Source: Gammaproteobacteria bacterium UBA1119 (GTDB lineage Bacteria; Pseudomonadota; Gammaproteobacteria; Pseudomonadales; Azotimanducaceae). Taken from it: DNA of 7,261 bases. The notes below the pieces were generated by a model that ran no database searches, was not told where the DNA came from, and saw only the letters and a list, made by a program, of their open reading frames with translations. A program made the translations under genes and the position numbers. The DNA lies in assembly GCA_002313255.1 (NCBI GenBank), contig DCBA01000095.1:1-7261 (forward strand). The letters run 5' to 3'. This document shows, piece after piece, positions 1-5,689 of this stretch. How positions within the stretch are numbered: the first letter of the stretch is position 1; every line of letters starts with the position of its first letter.

Positions 1-116
1 ACCAGCTGTCCCTTCGTACTAAAGCTAAAGGTGTCGCCATCGACGATATAAGTGACCTTGCCTGTGAATGACTCTGGGTTATTTGGACTCACTGGGCGGG
101 TGGAAACCGATTGCAT
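1..116 (-). CDS. Partial thermonuclease-like (SNase fold) N-terminus, cut by window edge
   Basis: Read on the minus strand from an ATG at 116-114, the frame stays open to the window edge and gives 38 codons. They contain GKVTYIVDGDTFSFSTKG, close to the first strands of staphylococcal-nuclease domains (V-x-x-VVDGDT-x-x-V), where the Asp residues help bind the catalytic calcium. In that family the enzyme hydrolyses DNA and RNA and is often secreted or periplasmic. The ATG lies inside the upstream gene, giving a 38-base overlap in the +1 frame. No good Shine-Dalgarno site precedes it and this start supplies no signal peptide, so the true product could instead be a frameshift fusion to the exported protein upstream. 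Only the first strands are visible; the catalytic Arg and Glu residues would lie outside the window. The family call rests on one short motif. Confidence 0.5.
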   Translation of the reverse strand, partial: MQSVSTRPVSPNNPESFTGKVTYIVDGDTFSFSTKGQL

Positions 117-546
117 GGTAACTTCGAGACTCAGGATCAAACGTAAAGATGTGTCCGTCCTTTTCAATCACTGGTGGAATACGATCGTGAACGATGATGC
201 CAAGGTGTTCGCAACCGTCGCTCTCCAATTCATGCAAGTAAACCCTCTCATCTTCCGCATCCCCCCACGCTTTTCCACCCGATTCCGTGCATAAGGTTTT
301 TTTTATCCATTTCACCTTTTGCGACGCCTCTTGTTCCGTCGCCTCGCCTGAGACAACAGCCTCCTGAATTTTGGCGTAGTACGCCGCCACTTTTTCATCT
401 TCGAAACATTTGCGTCGAAATGAATCTCCGTTGACCAACCTTGGCTTTACGATCCCCGCTTTGTTCGCAGCGTCGCTTATCTGGTGGTGATTCGCATGAG
501 CCCCCATGCAAGCAACAACTGCTACGACTATCGATATGTGTTTCAT
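79..546 (-). CDS. Small exported protein of unknown function
   Basis: This gene encodes 155 residues. Residues 1-18 look like a signal peptide: a short basic start (MKH), a hydrophobic core (ISIVVAVVA) and a plausible signal peptidase I site after AHA-18. VVAC at residues 10-13 resembles a lipobox, but the hydrophobic core before it would be very short, so a soluble periplasmic or secreted product is preferred. The mature part is charged, with three cysteines (near residues 47, 86 and 111), a helical-looking stretch rich in Lys, Ala and Glu (about 50-80) and a C-terminal part with likely beta strands. I do not recognise the family. An AGGA lies 9 bases upstream of the ATG, which is acceptable for initiation. 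The 3' end overlaps the nuclease-like frame at 1-116, so the two may be co-transcribed or be one gene split by a frameshift. Confidence 0.6.
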   Translation of the reverse strand: MKHISIVVAVVACMGAHANHHQISDAANKAGIVKPRLVNGDSFRRKCFEDEKVAAYYAKIQEAVVSGEATEQEASQKVKWIKKTLCTESGGKAWGDAEDERVYLHELESDGCEHLGIIVHDRIPPVIEKDGHIFTFDPESRSYHAIGFHPPSESK

Positions 547-759
547 TTAACCAATTCCTGAGCTTTGACCAGTTCCCCTCCTTAAAGGTAGCGCCTTAGA
601 CGAATATCGCCAAGTCGCGTTTGACCTTTTAAACCGTTACGTTCGGGTGCCCCCCTCGCCACGATACTTTTCGCCAGCAAACGTTATGACCAACGAGTAT
701 TTACGAAACAAGATTGCGGAATAACCAACCGAACCGATCAAGCCGCAATCCACCAAGAG
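547..759. other. Intergenic gap between two minus-strand genes
   Basis: This 213-base stretch separates the stop of the VOC gene from the start of the exported-protein gene, both on the minus strand. No open frame of note or tRNA-like structure was seen. It is long enough to carry a separate promoter for the exported-protein gene, but no convincing -35/-10 pair was found on the minus strand. A purine-rich GGAGGGG (minus strand, near 577-583) lies too far from the ATG at 546 to act as its ribosome binding site; the AGGA nearer the ATG serves better. Confidence 0.4.
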
Positions 760-1143
760 TTATTGTTCTAATGGACCCGTGACTGCGATCTCGTATCCAT
801 CCAGGTCTCTGAACCCAAATTGGCGTAGTCCATAGTCCTCAATTTCAATTGGGCTTGGCGAATATCCTTTTTGATCCACTCGCCGCCAGACTTCATCCAA
901 GTCAGTAACTCCAATATAAAGAACGACGTCTAGATGGCCAATACTGAATCGCCGACGATCGCTACTCCGTTCCCCATGCTCGTTCAGCATTATCTGAGTC
1001 TGATCCTTACGCAGACTCGCCCACTGAATTGAATTGTTTTCCTCAAACTTCTGTACGACTTCAAACCCAAACAATTCGCCATAGAAAGCGATCGCCGCCG
1101 AAACATCCTCGACATTTAAAAGGACTGTGAAACTTTCGAGCAC
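760..1143 (-). CDS. VOC superfamily protein (glyoxalase/bleomycin-resistance fold)
   Basis: The product is 127 residues, the usual size for a single-domain VOC protein that dimerises to form its active sites. Two beta-alpha-beta-beta-beta halves are visible. The first runs from VLLNVEDVSAAIAFYGELFGFEV (residues about 8-29, quoted here as two overlapping parts: strand VLLNVED, then helix AAIAFYGELFGF). The second begins near HLDVVLYIGVTD (70-81) and ends with FRDLDGYEIAVTGP (111-124). Glu118 is at the position of the last metal ligand in metal-dependent members, but no His or Gln is evident in the first strand, so a metal-independent or binding role is possible. The start is GTG at 1143-1141, preceded by GAGGGGG with about seven bases of spacing; no ATG start fits. 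It is divergent from the PhyH pair across 303 bases and may share regulation. Substrate is unknown: VOC proteins include glyoxalases, extradiol dioxygenases, epimerases and antibiotic-binding proteins. Confidence 0.85.
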   Translation of the reverse strand: MLESFTVLLNVEDVSAAIAFYGELFGFEVVQKFEENNSIQWASLRKDQTQIMLNEHGERSSDRRRFSIGHLDVVLYIGVTDLDEVWRRVDQKGYSPSPIEIEDYGLRQFGFRDLDGYEIAVTGPLEQ

Positions 1144-1446
1144 CTACGCACCCCCTCTGTTACAAGACACATTCTCACAATTACCAAATACGCCACAACC
1201 ATACGCATGTCCTCGTGATTCGTATTAGACACGCAGGAAAAATCCGCAATCACACGTCACCTTTTATTCGTAACTTATTGTTTTTATTCATTAATACTGA
1301 CGCATACATTTGCAACGATTGGATCCGTGAGATCAAGATCCGAAGCCTCCGTCGTTTGGAACGAACATCCACGAATACCGCCGCTTGAGCCAAAGCCTTG
1401 ACTTATAGGCCATTGCTTGGAAACTTGACGTCGAGGAGAGCAACAC
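1144..1446. promoter_or_regulatory. Divergent intergenic region between VOC and PhyH genes
   Basis: These 303 bases contain no credible gene and lie between divergently transcribed genes, so promoters for both should be here. A clearly AT-rich core at about 1262-1312 stands out from the surroundings and is the best place for RNA polymerase or regulator contacts. A TTGACT hexamer sits at 1398-1403, but nothing resembling TATAAT follows at 16-18 bases, so I do not claim it as a promoter. Near 1321-1341, GGATC and GATCC form short inverted arms around GTGAGATCAAG, too short to be convincing. GAGGAGA just before the ATG at 1447 is the ribosome binding site of the first PhyH gene. Confidence 0.45.
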
Positions 1447-2589
1447 ATGAGTAAATCAAGCAGTCAGCCACGCGCTGCCACAACCGTGCTAACCCTTGAA
1501 CAGAAACGAATGCTGTACCACGACGGTTACATCGTTCTTAAGAATGCGGTATCCGAAGAGCAAGCTGATGCTGCCCTTACCAGGATTAGCGAAGCAAAAA
1601 AAGGCGAATACATAGGCCGCGAGGAGGTCATCGTCGATCTCATCAACGCTTCGTCCATTACCCCTATTCTCAATGAGGTCATGGGAGAGTTCGATCCACC
1701 TATCGCATGCCAGATCGGCGTAATTCCGGTGACCAAACCGGGCGACCGCTTCACGAATCTCGGTTATCGGGATAAAGATCTTCCGTATTACGGTGCCGGA
1801 ACTCATATGGACGGCAGCATCACCATAGCGGCGCCTCAAGAGGTTCAAGAAGGCACGCCCGAAGAAATTTACGCGCGTCATTTCGCCTCCGGCCCAAAAG
1901 GTGACTTGGGTCGCAGTCCGGAAGTCATGGGGCACAACATGGTACCCATGTTTGAAGATCCAGAAATGACGCTGGGGCTGGGAAGCTTCACTGCGTTCGT
2001 ATTTATCTGTCTCAATGATCAGACCGTCGAGGGTCGTGGACAAACCGCCATTTTACGCGGCGCCCATCACGCCATGCAGAAATTCTTTCGCATGCAATAC
2101 GAAACCAATGAGCATCTTGGTCCGGAAGGACCGGAATGGCCGAGACTCAATTACGACTGTCCCAATCGCTGTGGAATGGTTTACGTCCCTCAATCGGTAC
2201 AAGACCAGTTTATCGATGAGAGCTCTGAATCGACCCCCGACGGGAAGAAATGGCCAAGACCGACGCAAGTACTCATGGACAAGGGTGATGCTTGTATCAC
2301 GCTCTACCATATCCCGCATTCTGGAACTCGAAATGAGCATGGAACTGAATCAAGAAAGAATATGATTTTTCGCATTCGTAACAAAAAGCGGCAGCCCAAT
2401 GTACTGGTCAATGGCATCAGCGACCATCCCGACAGAGGCCAGCAAGGAGAATGGCTAGAGTTTGAAAAAGGCAATGATCCTTGGGAACGTTCGAAATATG
2501 CGATGTGCAATATGTGGGACGAGTGGCAAGGTATGCAGGAGGTTGTCGCGGAACAACAGGCGCTCGAAGAAGATGGCGCAGGACTATGA
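1447..2589 (+). CDS. PhyH-family Fe(II)/2-oxoglutarate oxygenase, copy A of tandem pair
   Basis: This 380-residue protein belongs to the phytanoyl-CoA dioxygenase (PhyH) family, cytoplasmic enzymes that use Fe(II), O2 and 2-oxoglutarate to hydroxylate a substrate, releasing succinate and CO2. The iron ligands are visible: His120-x-Asp122 in GTHMDGS and distal His291 in YHIPHSGTRN. Arg303, twelve residues after the distal His, suits binding of the 2-oxoglutarate carboxylate. The N-terminal DGYIVLKNAVSEEQ (about 26-39) is the typical PhyH opening, and FTAFVFICLND then RGQTAILRGAHH (181-208) matches the strand and loop after the HxD motif. Two conserved insertions (about 126-178 and 210-275) make the HxD-to-His gap 171 residues, far longer than in most family members. 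GAGGAGA five to ten bases before ATG supports the start. The stop overlaps the start of copy B. Active-site residues are intact; the substrate is unknown. Confidence 0.88.
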   Translation: MSKSSSQPRAATTVLTLEQKRMLYHDGYIVLKNAVSEEQADAALTRISEAKKGEYIGREEVIVDLINASSITPILNEVMGEFDPPIACQIGVIPVTKPGDRFTNLGYRDKDLPYYGAGTHMDGSITIAAPQEVQEGTPEEIYARHFASGPKGDLGRSPEVMGHNMVPMFEDPEMTLGLGSFTAFVFICLNDQTVEGRGQTAILRGAHHAMQKFFRMQYETNEHLGPEGPEWPRLNYDCPNRCGMVYVPQSVQDQFIDESSESTPDGKKWPRPTQVLMDKGDACITLYHIPHSGTRNEHGTESRKNMIFRIRNKKRQPNVLVNGISDHPDRGQQGEWLEFEKGNDPWERSKYAMCNMWDEWQGMQEVVAEQQALEEDGAGL

Positions 2590-3719
2590 GCACTGAGATC
2601 GCTTCCGACCCACCCACTACGCTGACGCTCGATCAAAAACGTTCGCTCTATAAAGATGGATACATCGTTCTCCGAAATGCCGTTTCAGAAAAATTTGTCG
2701 AAGCGGCGTTGGATCGTATTCACACCGCAAAACGGGGGGAGAACATCGGGGGCGAACCGGCGATGACCGATTTAATCAACGCCTCATCGATCACCCCAAT
2801 CCTGACCGAAGCGATGGGTACCTTCGATCCTCCCGTCTTTTGTCAGGTGGGTGTTAGCAAAGTCAGAGAACCAGGAAAACATTTCAATAACCTCGGATAC
2901 CGTGACAAAGACATGCCGTATTACAACGCCGAAACCCATATGGACGGCAGTCTGACCATCTCTATTCCACAAGAAGTGCAAGAAGGTACCGAGGAGGAAA
3001 TTTACAAGCGATACATTGCTTCCGGCCCAAAGGGCGATCTGGGGCGCAGTCCCGATGTCATTGGTCATAACATGGGGCCCTTGTTCGACGACCCAGAAAT
3101 GACGCTAGGTCTAGGTAGTTTTACCGCTTTTGTCTTCGTGTGTTTGAACGACCAGACGGTGCCAGGTCGAGGACAAACGGCTCTGTTACGAGGTGCACAT
3201 CATGCAACCGAAAAATTCTTTCGCTGGCAATATGAAACCAATGGCAAACTGGGACCGGAAGGGCCGGGCTGGCCCAGGCTGAATCACAAAGCGCCCAATC
3301 GATGCGGTCTAATTTACCTACCTGAAGCTGTACGAGATCAGTTTATAGACGAGGCCTCCGAGTCGACGCCCGATGGGAAGAAGTGGCCGAGACCCACTCA
3401 AATTCTTATGGATGCTGGTGATGCGTGCATCACCATGTATCACATTCCTCATTCCGGAACGCGAAATGAGTTGGGTACCGAGTCGCGGAAGAACATGATC
3501 TTTCGCATACGGAACAAAAAACGACAACCCGATAACGTACACAACGGGATAACTGATCACCCGGATCGGGGTACCGCAGGAGCATGGCTTGAGTACGAAG
3601 AGGGTAACAACCCGTGGGAACGCTCCAAATATGCGATGTGCAATATGTGGGACGAATGGGAAGGTATGCGGGAAGTCGTTGCTGAAGAACAATTAAAAGA
3701 AGTTAGCTCAGCCACCTAA
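2586..3719 (+). CDS. PhyH-family Fe(II)/2-oxoglutarate oxygenase, copy B of tandem pair
   Basis: This 377-residue paralogue of the upstream gene is about 77 percent identical over some 357 aligned residues by hand alignment. It keeps the full Fe(II)/2-oxoglutarate site: His118-x-Asp120, distal His289 and Arg301. The start was chosen at the ATG overlapping the copy A stop (ATGA, 2586-2589), because the homology with copy A and the MST start fit there; the frame is open further upstream to an ATG at 2481, but that stretch lies inside copy A and resembles nothing. AGGA only two bases before the ATG is too close for strong independent initiation, so translation is probably coupled to copy A. Differences cluster in the N-terminal 100 residues and in short loops (for example about 86-102 and 314-318), while the core and C-terminus (SKYAMCNMWDEW) are nearly unchanged. 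Third codon positions have diverged, so the duplication is not recent. The partners may form a heteromer or act on related substrates. Confidence 0.88.
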   Translation: MSTEIASDPPTTLTLDQKRSLYKDGYIVLRNAVSEKFVEAALDRIHTAKRGENIGGEPAMTDLINASSITPILTEAMGTFDPPVFCQVGVSKVREPGKHFNNLGYRDKDMPYYNAETHMDGSLTISIPQEVQEGTEEEIYKRYIASGPKGDLGRSPDVIGHNMGPLFDDPEMTLGLGSFTAFVFVCLNDQTVPGRGQTALLRGAHHATEKFFRWQYETNGKLGPEGPGWPRLNHKAPNRCGLIYLPEAVRDQFIDEASESTPDGKKWPRPTQILMDAGDACITMYHIPHSGTRNELGTESRKNMIFRIRNKKRQPDNVHNGITDHPDRGTAGAWLEYEEGNNPWERSKYAMCNMWDEWEGMREVVAEEQLKEVSSAT

Positions 3720-3731
3720 CCGGCTAGCGAC

Positions 3732-4544
3732 TCACAACCAGCGCATTAGACCCAGAATACGCTTTCCGTGAGTGGTCAGGCGTGCCGGTTTTCCCCAAGG
3801 TTCAGGATCCACCTGGCGAGGCATGTTGCGCCAATACGTCGGCGCTCGATTCTGACGCCAGTTTTCAATCCGGCTCTGGCGCTCGTCTTCATCACCGCGC
3901 TTATTCATCGTGATGTACTGAGCAAACCGCGGTTTATCGGACCAATTATGGCCGGACGAGTGCGGCATCCTTCCATCCCAAATCACGAGGCTACCGGCCT
4001 TTCCGGGAACTCTGTGCAACGTATAACCGGAAAAGTCCTCGTCCCGTTTCAATTCTCGACGGCCGTCGTCGCGAATTTCACGAAACAATTCCGGGGCGCA
4101 TTCCCATGCCCCTTGGTCTTCCGTGGTATCGGTCAGATACAGGACGCCCTGGACCGTTAACGCGTCGTCGTTTAGGTTCTTGTCGACGTGTATTGCGTTG
4201 GCATCACCTCGCACGTATTTTGACCGTTTCGATAGCTGCGGTTTGTACGACGCACGGTCCATAGTGACCCAAAGATCATCGGTTGCATGTAGGGCTTTAA
4301 ATGCCGCGTGTACCGAAGGCTCCTGTCGGGTATCCCATAATGCCTGATGCTGATGCACAGGCACTATGCCGTTTACCACCTCGCCAAACTTACGTCCCGG
4401 CTCCATGCGTTCCGAATCGACCCCAAAAAACTCACATATCAGATCGACAACCGCATCAAGTTGTTCCTTAGGGACTACGTCATCGACTCGAACCCATCCC
4501 TCTCTACGGAAATGATCCGCGTCGATCTCTAATTCGGGCAACAT
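3732..4544 (-). CDS. Third PhyH-type Fe(II)/2-oxoglutarate oxygenase, compact form
   Basis: The product has 270 residues, a standard length for bacterial PhyH proteins. It opens with FRREGWVRVDDVVPKEQLD (about 12-30). The iron site is His119-x-Asp121 (AIHVDKN) with distal His195 (RMPHSSGHN) and Arg206 as the likely 2-oxoglutarate ligand, eleven residues further on. The HxD-to-His gap is 76 residues, the normal spacing. The C-terminus after about 215 is rich in Arg and Trp and probably caps the barrel. Outside the motif there is no clear similarity to the tandem pair, so this is a distant relative rather than a third copy. The ATG at 4544 is preceded by GAGG four to five bases away. The gene converges on copy B with 12 bases between stops and no visible hairpin, and diverges from the VOC gene at 4687. 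Substrate unknown. Confidence 0.85.
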   Translation of the reverse strand: MLPELEIDADHFRREGWVRVDDVVPKEQLDAVVDLICEFFGVDSERMEPGRKFGEVVNGIVPVHQHQALWDTRQEPSVHAAFKALHATDDLWVTMDRASYKPQLSKRSKYVRGDANAIHVDKNLNDDALTVQGVLYLTDTTEDQGAWECAPELFREIRDDGRRELKRDEDFSGYTLHRVPGKAGSLVIWDGRMPHSSGHNWSDKPRFAQYITMNKRGDEDERQSRIENWRQNRAPTYWRNMPRQVDPEPWGKPARLTTHGKRILGLMRWL

Positions 4545-4632
4545 AGGTCCTCAATATACCCTCGAAACTCAGCTAACGTCGATCAGCTCCACTTGCCACC
4601 ATCGCCGTCTTTCGCGTTAGGCGAAATTTCGG

Positions 4633-4660
4633 TTCAACCACCAGATTCCTTGTATACAAT
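4633..4660 (+). promoter_or_regulatory. Candidate promoter for the VOC-acylphosphatase genes
   Basis: TACAAT at 4655-4660 differs from the sigma-70 -10 consensus at one base. The best matching -35 region, TTCAAC at 4633-4638, keeps only three consensus bases but sits 16 bases upstream. Transcription would begin near 4667 and leave a leader of about 20 bases containing GGAGA (4675-4679), seven bases before the ATG at 4687. The weak -35 suggests low basal activity or dependence on an activator. Prediction is by eye only. Confidence 0.4.
4650..4659. promoter_or_regulatory. Perfect 10-base palindrome, possible operator
   Basis: TTGTATACAA is a perfect inverted repeat that overlaps the candidate -10 element. 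Its form resembles operators of GntR-family (FadR-like) regulators, which commonly follow a T-x-GT...AC-x-A pattern. A repressor bound here would block the VOC-acylphosphatase promoter and might also affect the divergent PhyH gene. No regulator gene lies in the window, and a 10-base palindrome can occur by chance. Confidence 0.35.
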
Positions 4661-4686
4661 CGATTAAACACAACGGAGAACTGTAG

Positions 4687-5055
4687 ATGATCGGTTACAT
4701 CACTATCGGGACGAAAGACATGGAACAAGCCAAGGCATTCTGGTCAGGATTACTGGAACCCATTGGGGCATCGGTAATAATGGACATGGGGCGTCTAGCG
4801 ATGATTGGGACCGGTATGGATTCTCCCATGCTTGCCGTTTGCGTACCCCACAACGAGGAAGACCCGTCACCTGGTAATGGCAACATGGTCGCTTTGCAAG
4901 CGGGTTCACGTGAAAAAGTTGACGAACTGCACGCCCGCGCAATGGAACTGGGTGCAAGCGACGAAGGCGCGCCCGGTGAACGCATGCCGACCTTCTACGG
5001 TGGGTACTTCCGAGATCCCGACGGTAACAAAGCGGTCTTTTTCCATATGGGTTAA
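4687..5055 (+). CDS. VOC superfamily protein (glyoxalase-like)
   Basis: This 122-residue protein starts with MIGYITIGTKDMEQAKAF (strand, then helix, residues 1-18) and ends with YFRDPDGNKAVFFHMG (107-122). This is the pattern of a common single-domain VOC group usually annotated as glyoxalase or bleomycin-resistance-like. Between these lie MGRLAMIGTG (34-43), PMLAVCVPHN (47-56) and a glycine- and asparagine-rich turn before MVALQAGSREKVDELHARA (67-85), which is the linker and helix of the second half. The protein is probably a cytoplasmic dimer. Metal ligands are not obvious, and many members of this group have no proven reaction. GGAGA seven bases before the ATG supports the start. It is followed after 38 bases by the acylphosphatase gene on the same strand, so the two probably form one transcript. 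It is not close to the other VOC protein in this window. Confidence 0.85.
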   Translation: MIGYITIGTKDMEQAKAFWSGLLEPIGASVIMDMGRLAMIGTGMDSPMLAVCVPHNEEDPSPGNGNMVALQAGSREKVDELHARAMELGASDEGAPGERMPTFYGGYFRDPDGNKAVFFHMG

Positions 5056-5093
5056 ATAGTCGAGCGTGAACCTCGGTCGATAGGAATAATTCG

Positions 5094-5369
5094 ATAAACG
5101 ACAAGCGAATCCATCTCCACATATATGGGCGTGTGCAAGGCGTGGGGTATAGACAATCCGCTCAAAGCACGGCCACCGCTCTGGAGCTTCGTGGATGGGT
5201 CCGCAACCTGCCGGACGGGAGTGTTGAGCTAGCTGCAGAAGGGTCCGATGGCGCCGTTAAAAACTTTCTTAGCTGGTGTCATCACGGCCCTCGTTTTGCC
5301 AAAGTCGTATCCGTCGAGCATTCTGACGAGGAACCTCTAGGGGATTCCCGTGGATTCCAGATCGTTTAA
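5094..5369 (+). CDS. acyP: Acylphosphatase, apparent ATA start codon
   Basis: Acylphosphatase hydrolyses the carboxyl-phosphate bond of acyl phosphates such as acetyl or carbamoyl phosphate in the cytoplasm. The frame encodes the full fold: first strand RIHLHIYGRV (residues 5-14), the phosphate loop QGVGYR with catalytic Arg20, then GWVRNLPDGSVEL (34-45) with catalytic Asn38. The 18-residue spacing from Arg to Asn matches the human enzyme (Arg23, Asn41), and the chain ends FQIV. In this frame no ATG, GTG or TTG occurs between the upstream stop TGA (5067-5069) and GTG at 5133. Starting at GTG would delete strand one and half of the phosphate loop, leaving 78 residues. AGGA at 5082-5085 stands eight bases before ATA at 5094, which gives 91 residues, the usual family length. 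So either a rare ATA start is used or a former ATG has mutated, weakening or silencing the gene. It follows the VOC gene by 38 bases. Confidence 0.82.
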   Translation: MNDKRIHLHIYGRVQGVGYRQSAQSTATALELRGWVRNLPDGSVELAAEGSDGAVKNFLSWCHHGPRFAKVVSVEHSDEEPLGDSRGFQIV

Positions 5370-5398
5370 CAAACGAGCAACCCTCTCGCGCCATCGGT

Positions 5399-5606
5399 GA
5401 CTCGCCCGCCGTTGTAATCAACACGTCACCAACTCAGTATCAGGACATTGGTATCCGAAGGACACGGCGCCCTTGTTGCCAGAGAATACGGTAAACCTTG
5501 CGTAGCAGGCATTCCCGACGTTACTAATCTGTTGCACGACGGACAGGTCGTAGAGGTTGATGGAAGCGCCGGTACGATCCGAATCGTATCTAACCAAATC
5601 GAGTAG
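5399..5606 (+). pseudogene. Remnant of PEP-synthase/PPDK-like phosphohistidine swivel domain
   Basis: Read from 5463, the frame gives HGALVAREYGKPCVAGIPDV and continues through LLHDGQVVEVDG and GTIRIVS to TAG at 5604-5606. This is the end of the PEP-utilising mobile domain found in PEP synthase, pyruvate phosphate dikinase and rifampin phosphotransferase, where the His of the S-H-G/A-A motif carries the phosphate. Just before it the same frame reads LVSEG, but the usual G-G-x-L-S between that and HGA is missing, which looks like a small in-frame deletion. Further upstream the expected strand appears as AVVINTSP (5408-5431) in another frame, and the downstream frame has a TAA at 5415-5417. The large N-terminal catalytic domains are absent. 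This is therefore a decayed 3' end left by deletion, not a working gene. It explains most of the 320-base gap between acylphosphatase and aldehyde dehydrogenase. Which enzyme of the family it came from cannot be told. Confidence 0.75.
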
Positions 5607-5689
5607 GCAGTCGGATCACTTTCTAATCCATTCCAATCCGGCGTAACCTGCCGCGTTACACCGCAATGATTCCGACGGGAGACAGCGAA

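Noticed and set aside
508..546. Lipoprotein signal (VVAC) in the exported protein
   Set aside because: The hydrophobic stretch before the Cys would be only about nine residues; the AHA site gives a more normal signal peptide.
1489..2043. 184-codon open frame on the minus strand inside PhyH copy A
   Set aside because: It lies opposite a gene with clear catalytic motifs, has no recognisable domain, and copy B carries no equivalent full-length antisense frame.
2481..2585. Upstream in-frame extension of PhyH copy B to an ATG at 2481
   Set aside because: It would lie within copy A, resembles no PhyH N-terminus, and the ATG at 2586 aligns with the start of copy A homology.
3720..3731. Bidirectional terminator between the convergent PhyH genes
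   Set aside because: The 12-base gap and its edges show no stem with a T run on either strand.
3768..4532. Three plus-strand open frames opposite the third PhyH gene
   Set aside because: They are antisense to a gene with intact iron-binding motifs and show no protein family features.
4695..5122. Minus-strand and second-frame open frames across the VOC gene at 4687
   Set aside because: Low-complexity, Arg/Pro/Ser-rich translations typical of shadow frames; the VOC frame has clear motifs and a good ribosome binding site.
5133..5369. GTG at 5133 as start of the acylphosphatase
   Set aside because: It removes the first beta strand and part of the phosphate-binding loop, and no suitable ribosome binding site is placed for it.
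5643..5659. GTAAC and GTTAC inverted arms upstream of the aldehyde dehydrogenase
   Set aside because: Five-base arms with a seven-base spacer are too short to separate from chance, and no promoter elements surround them.
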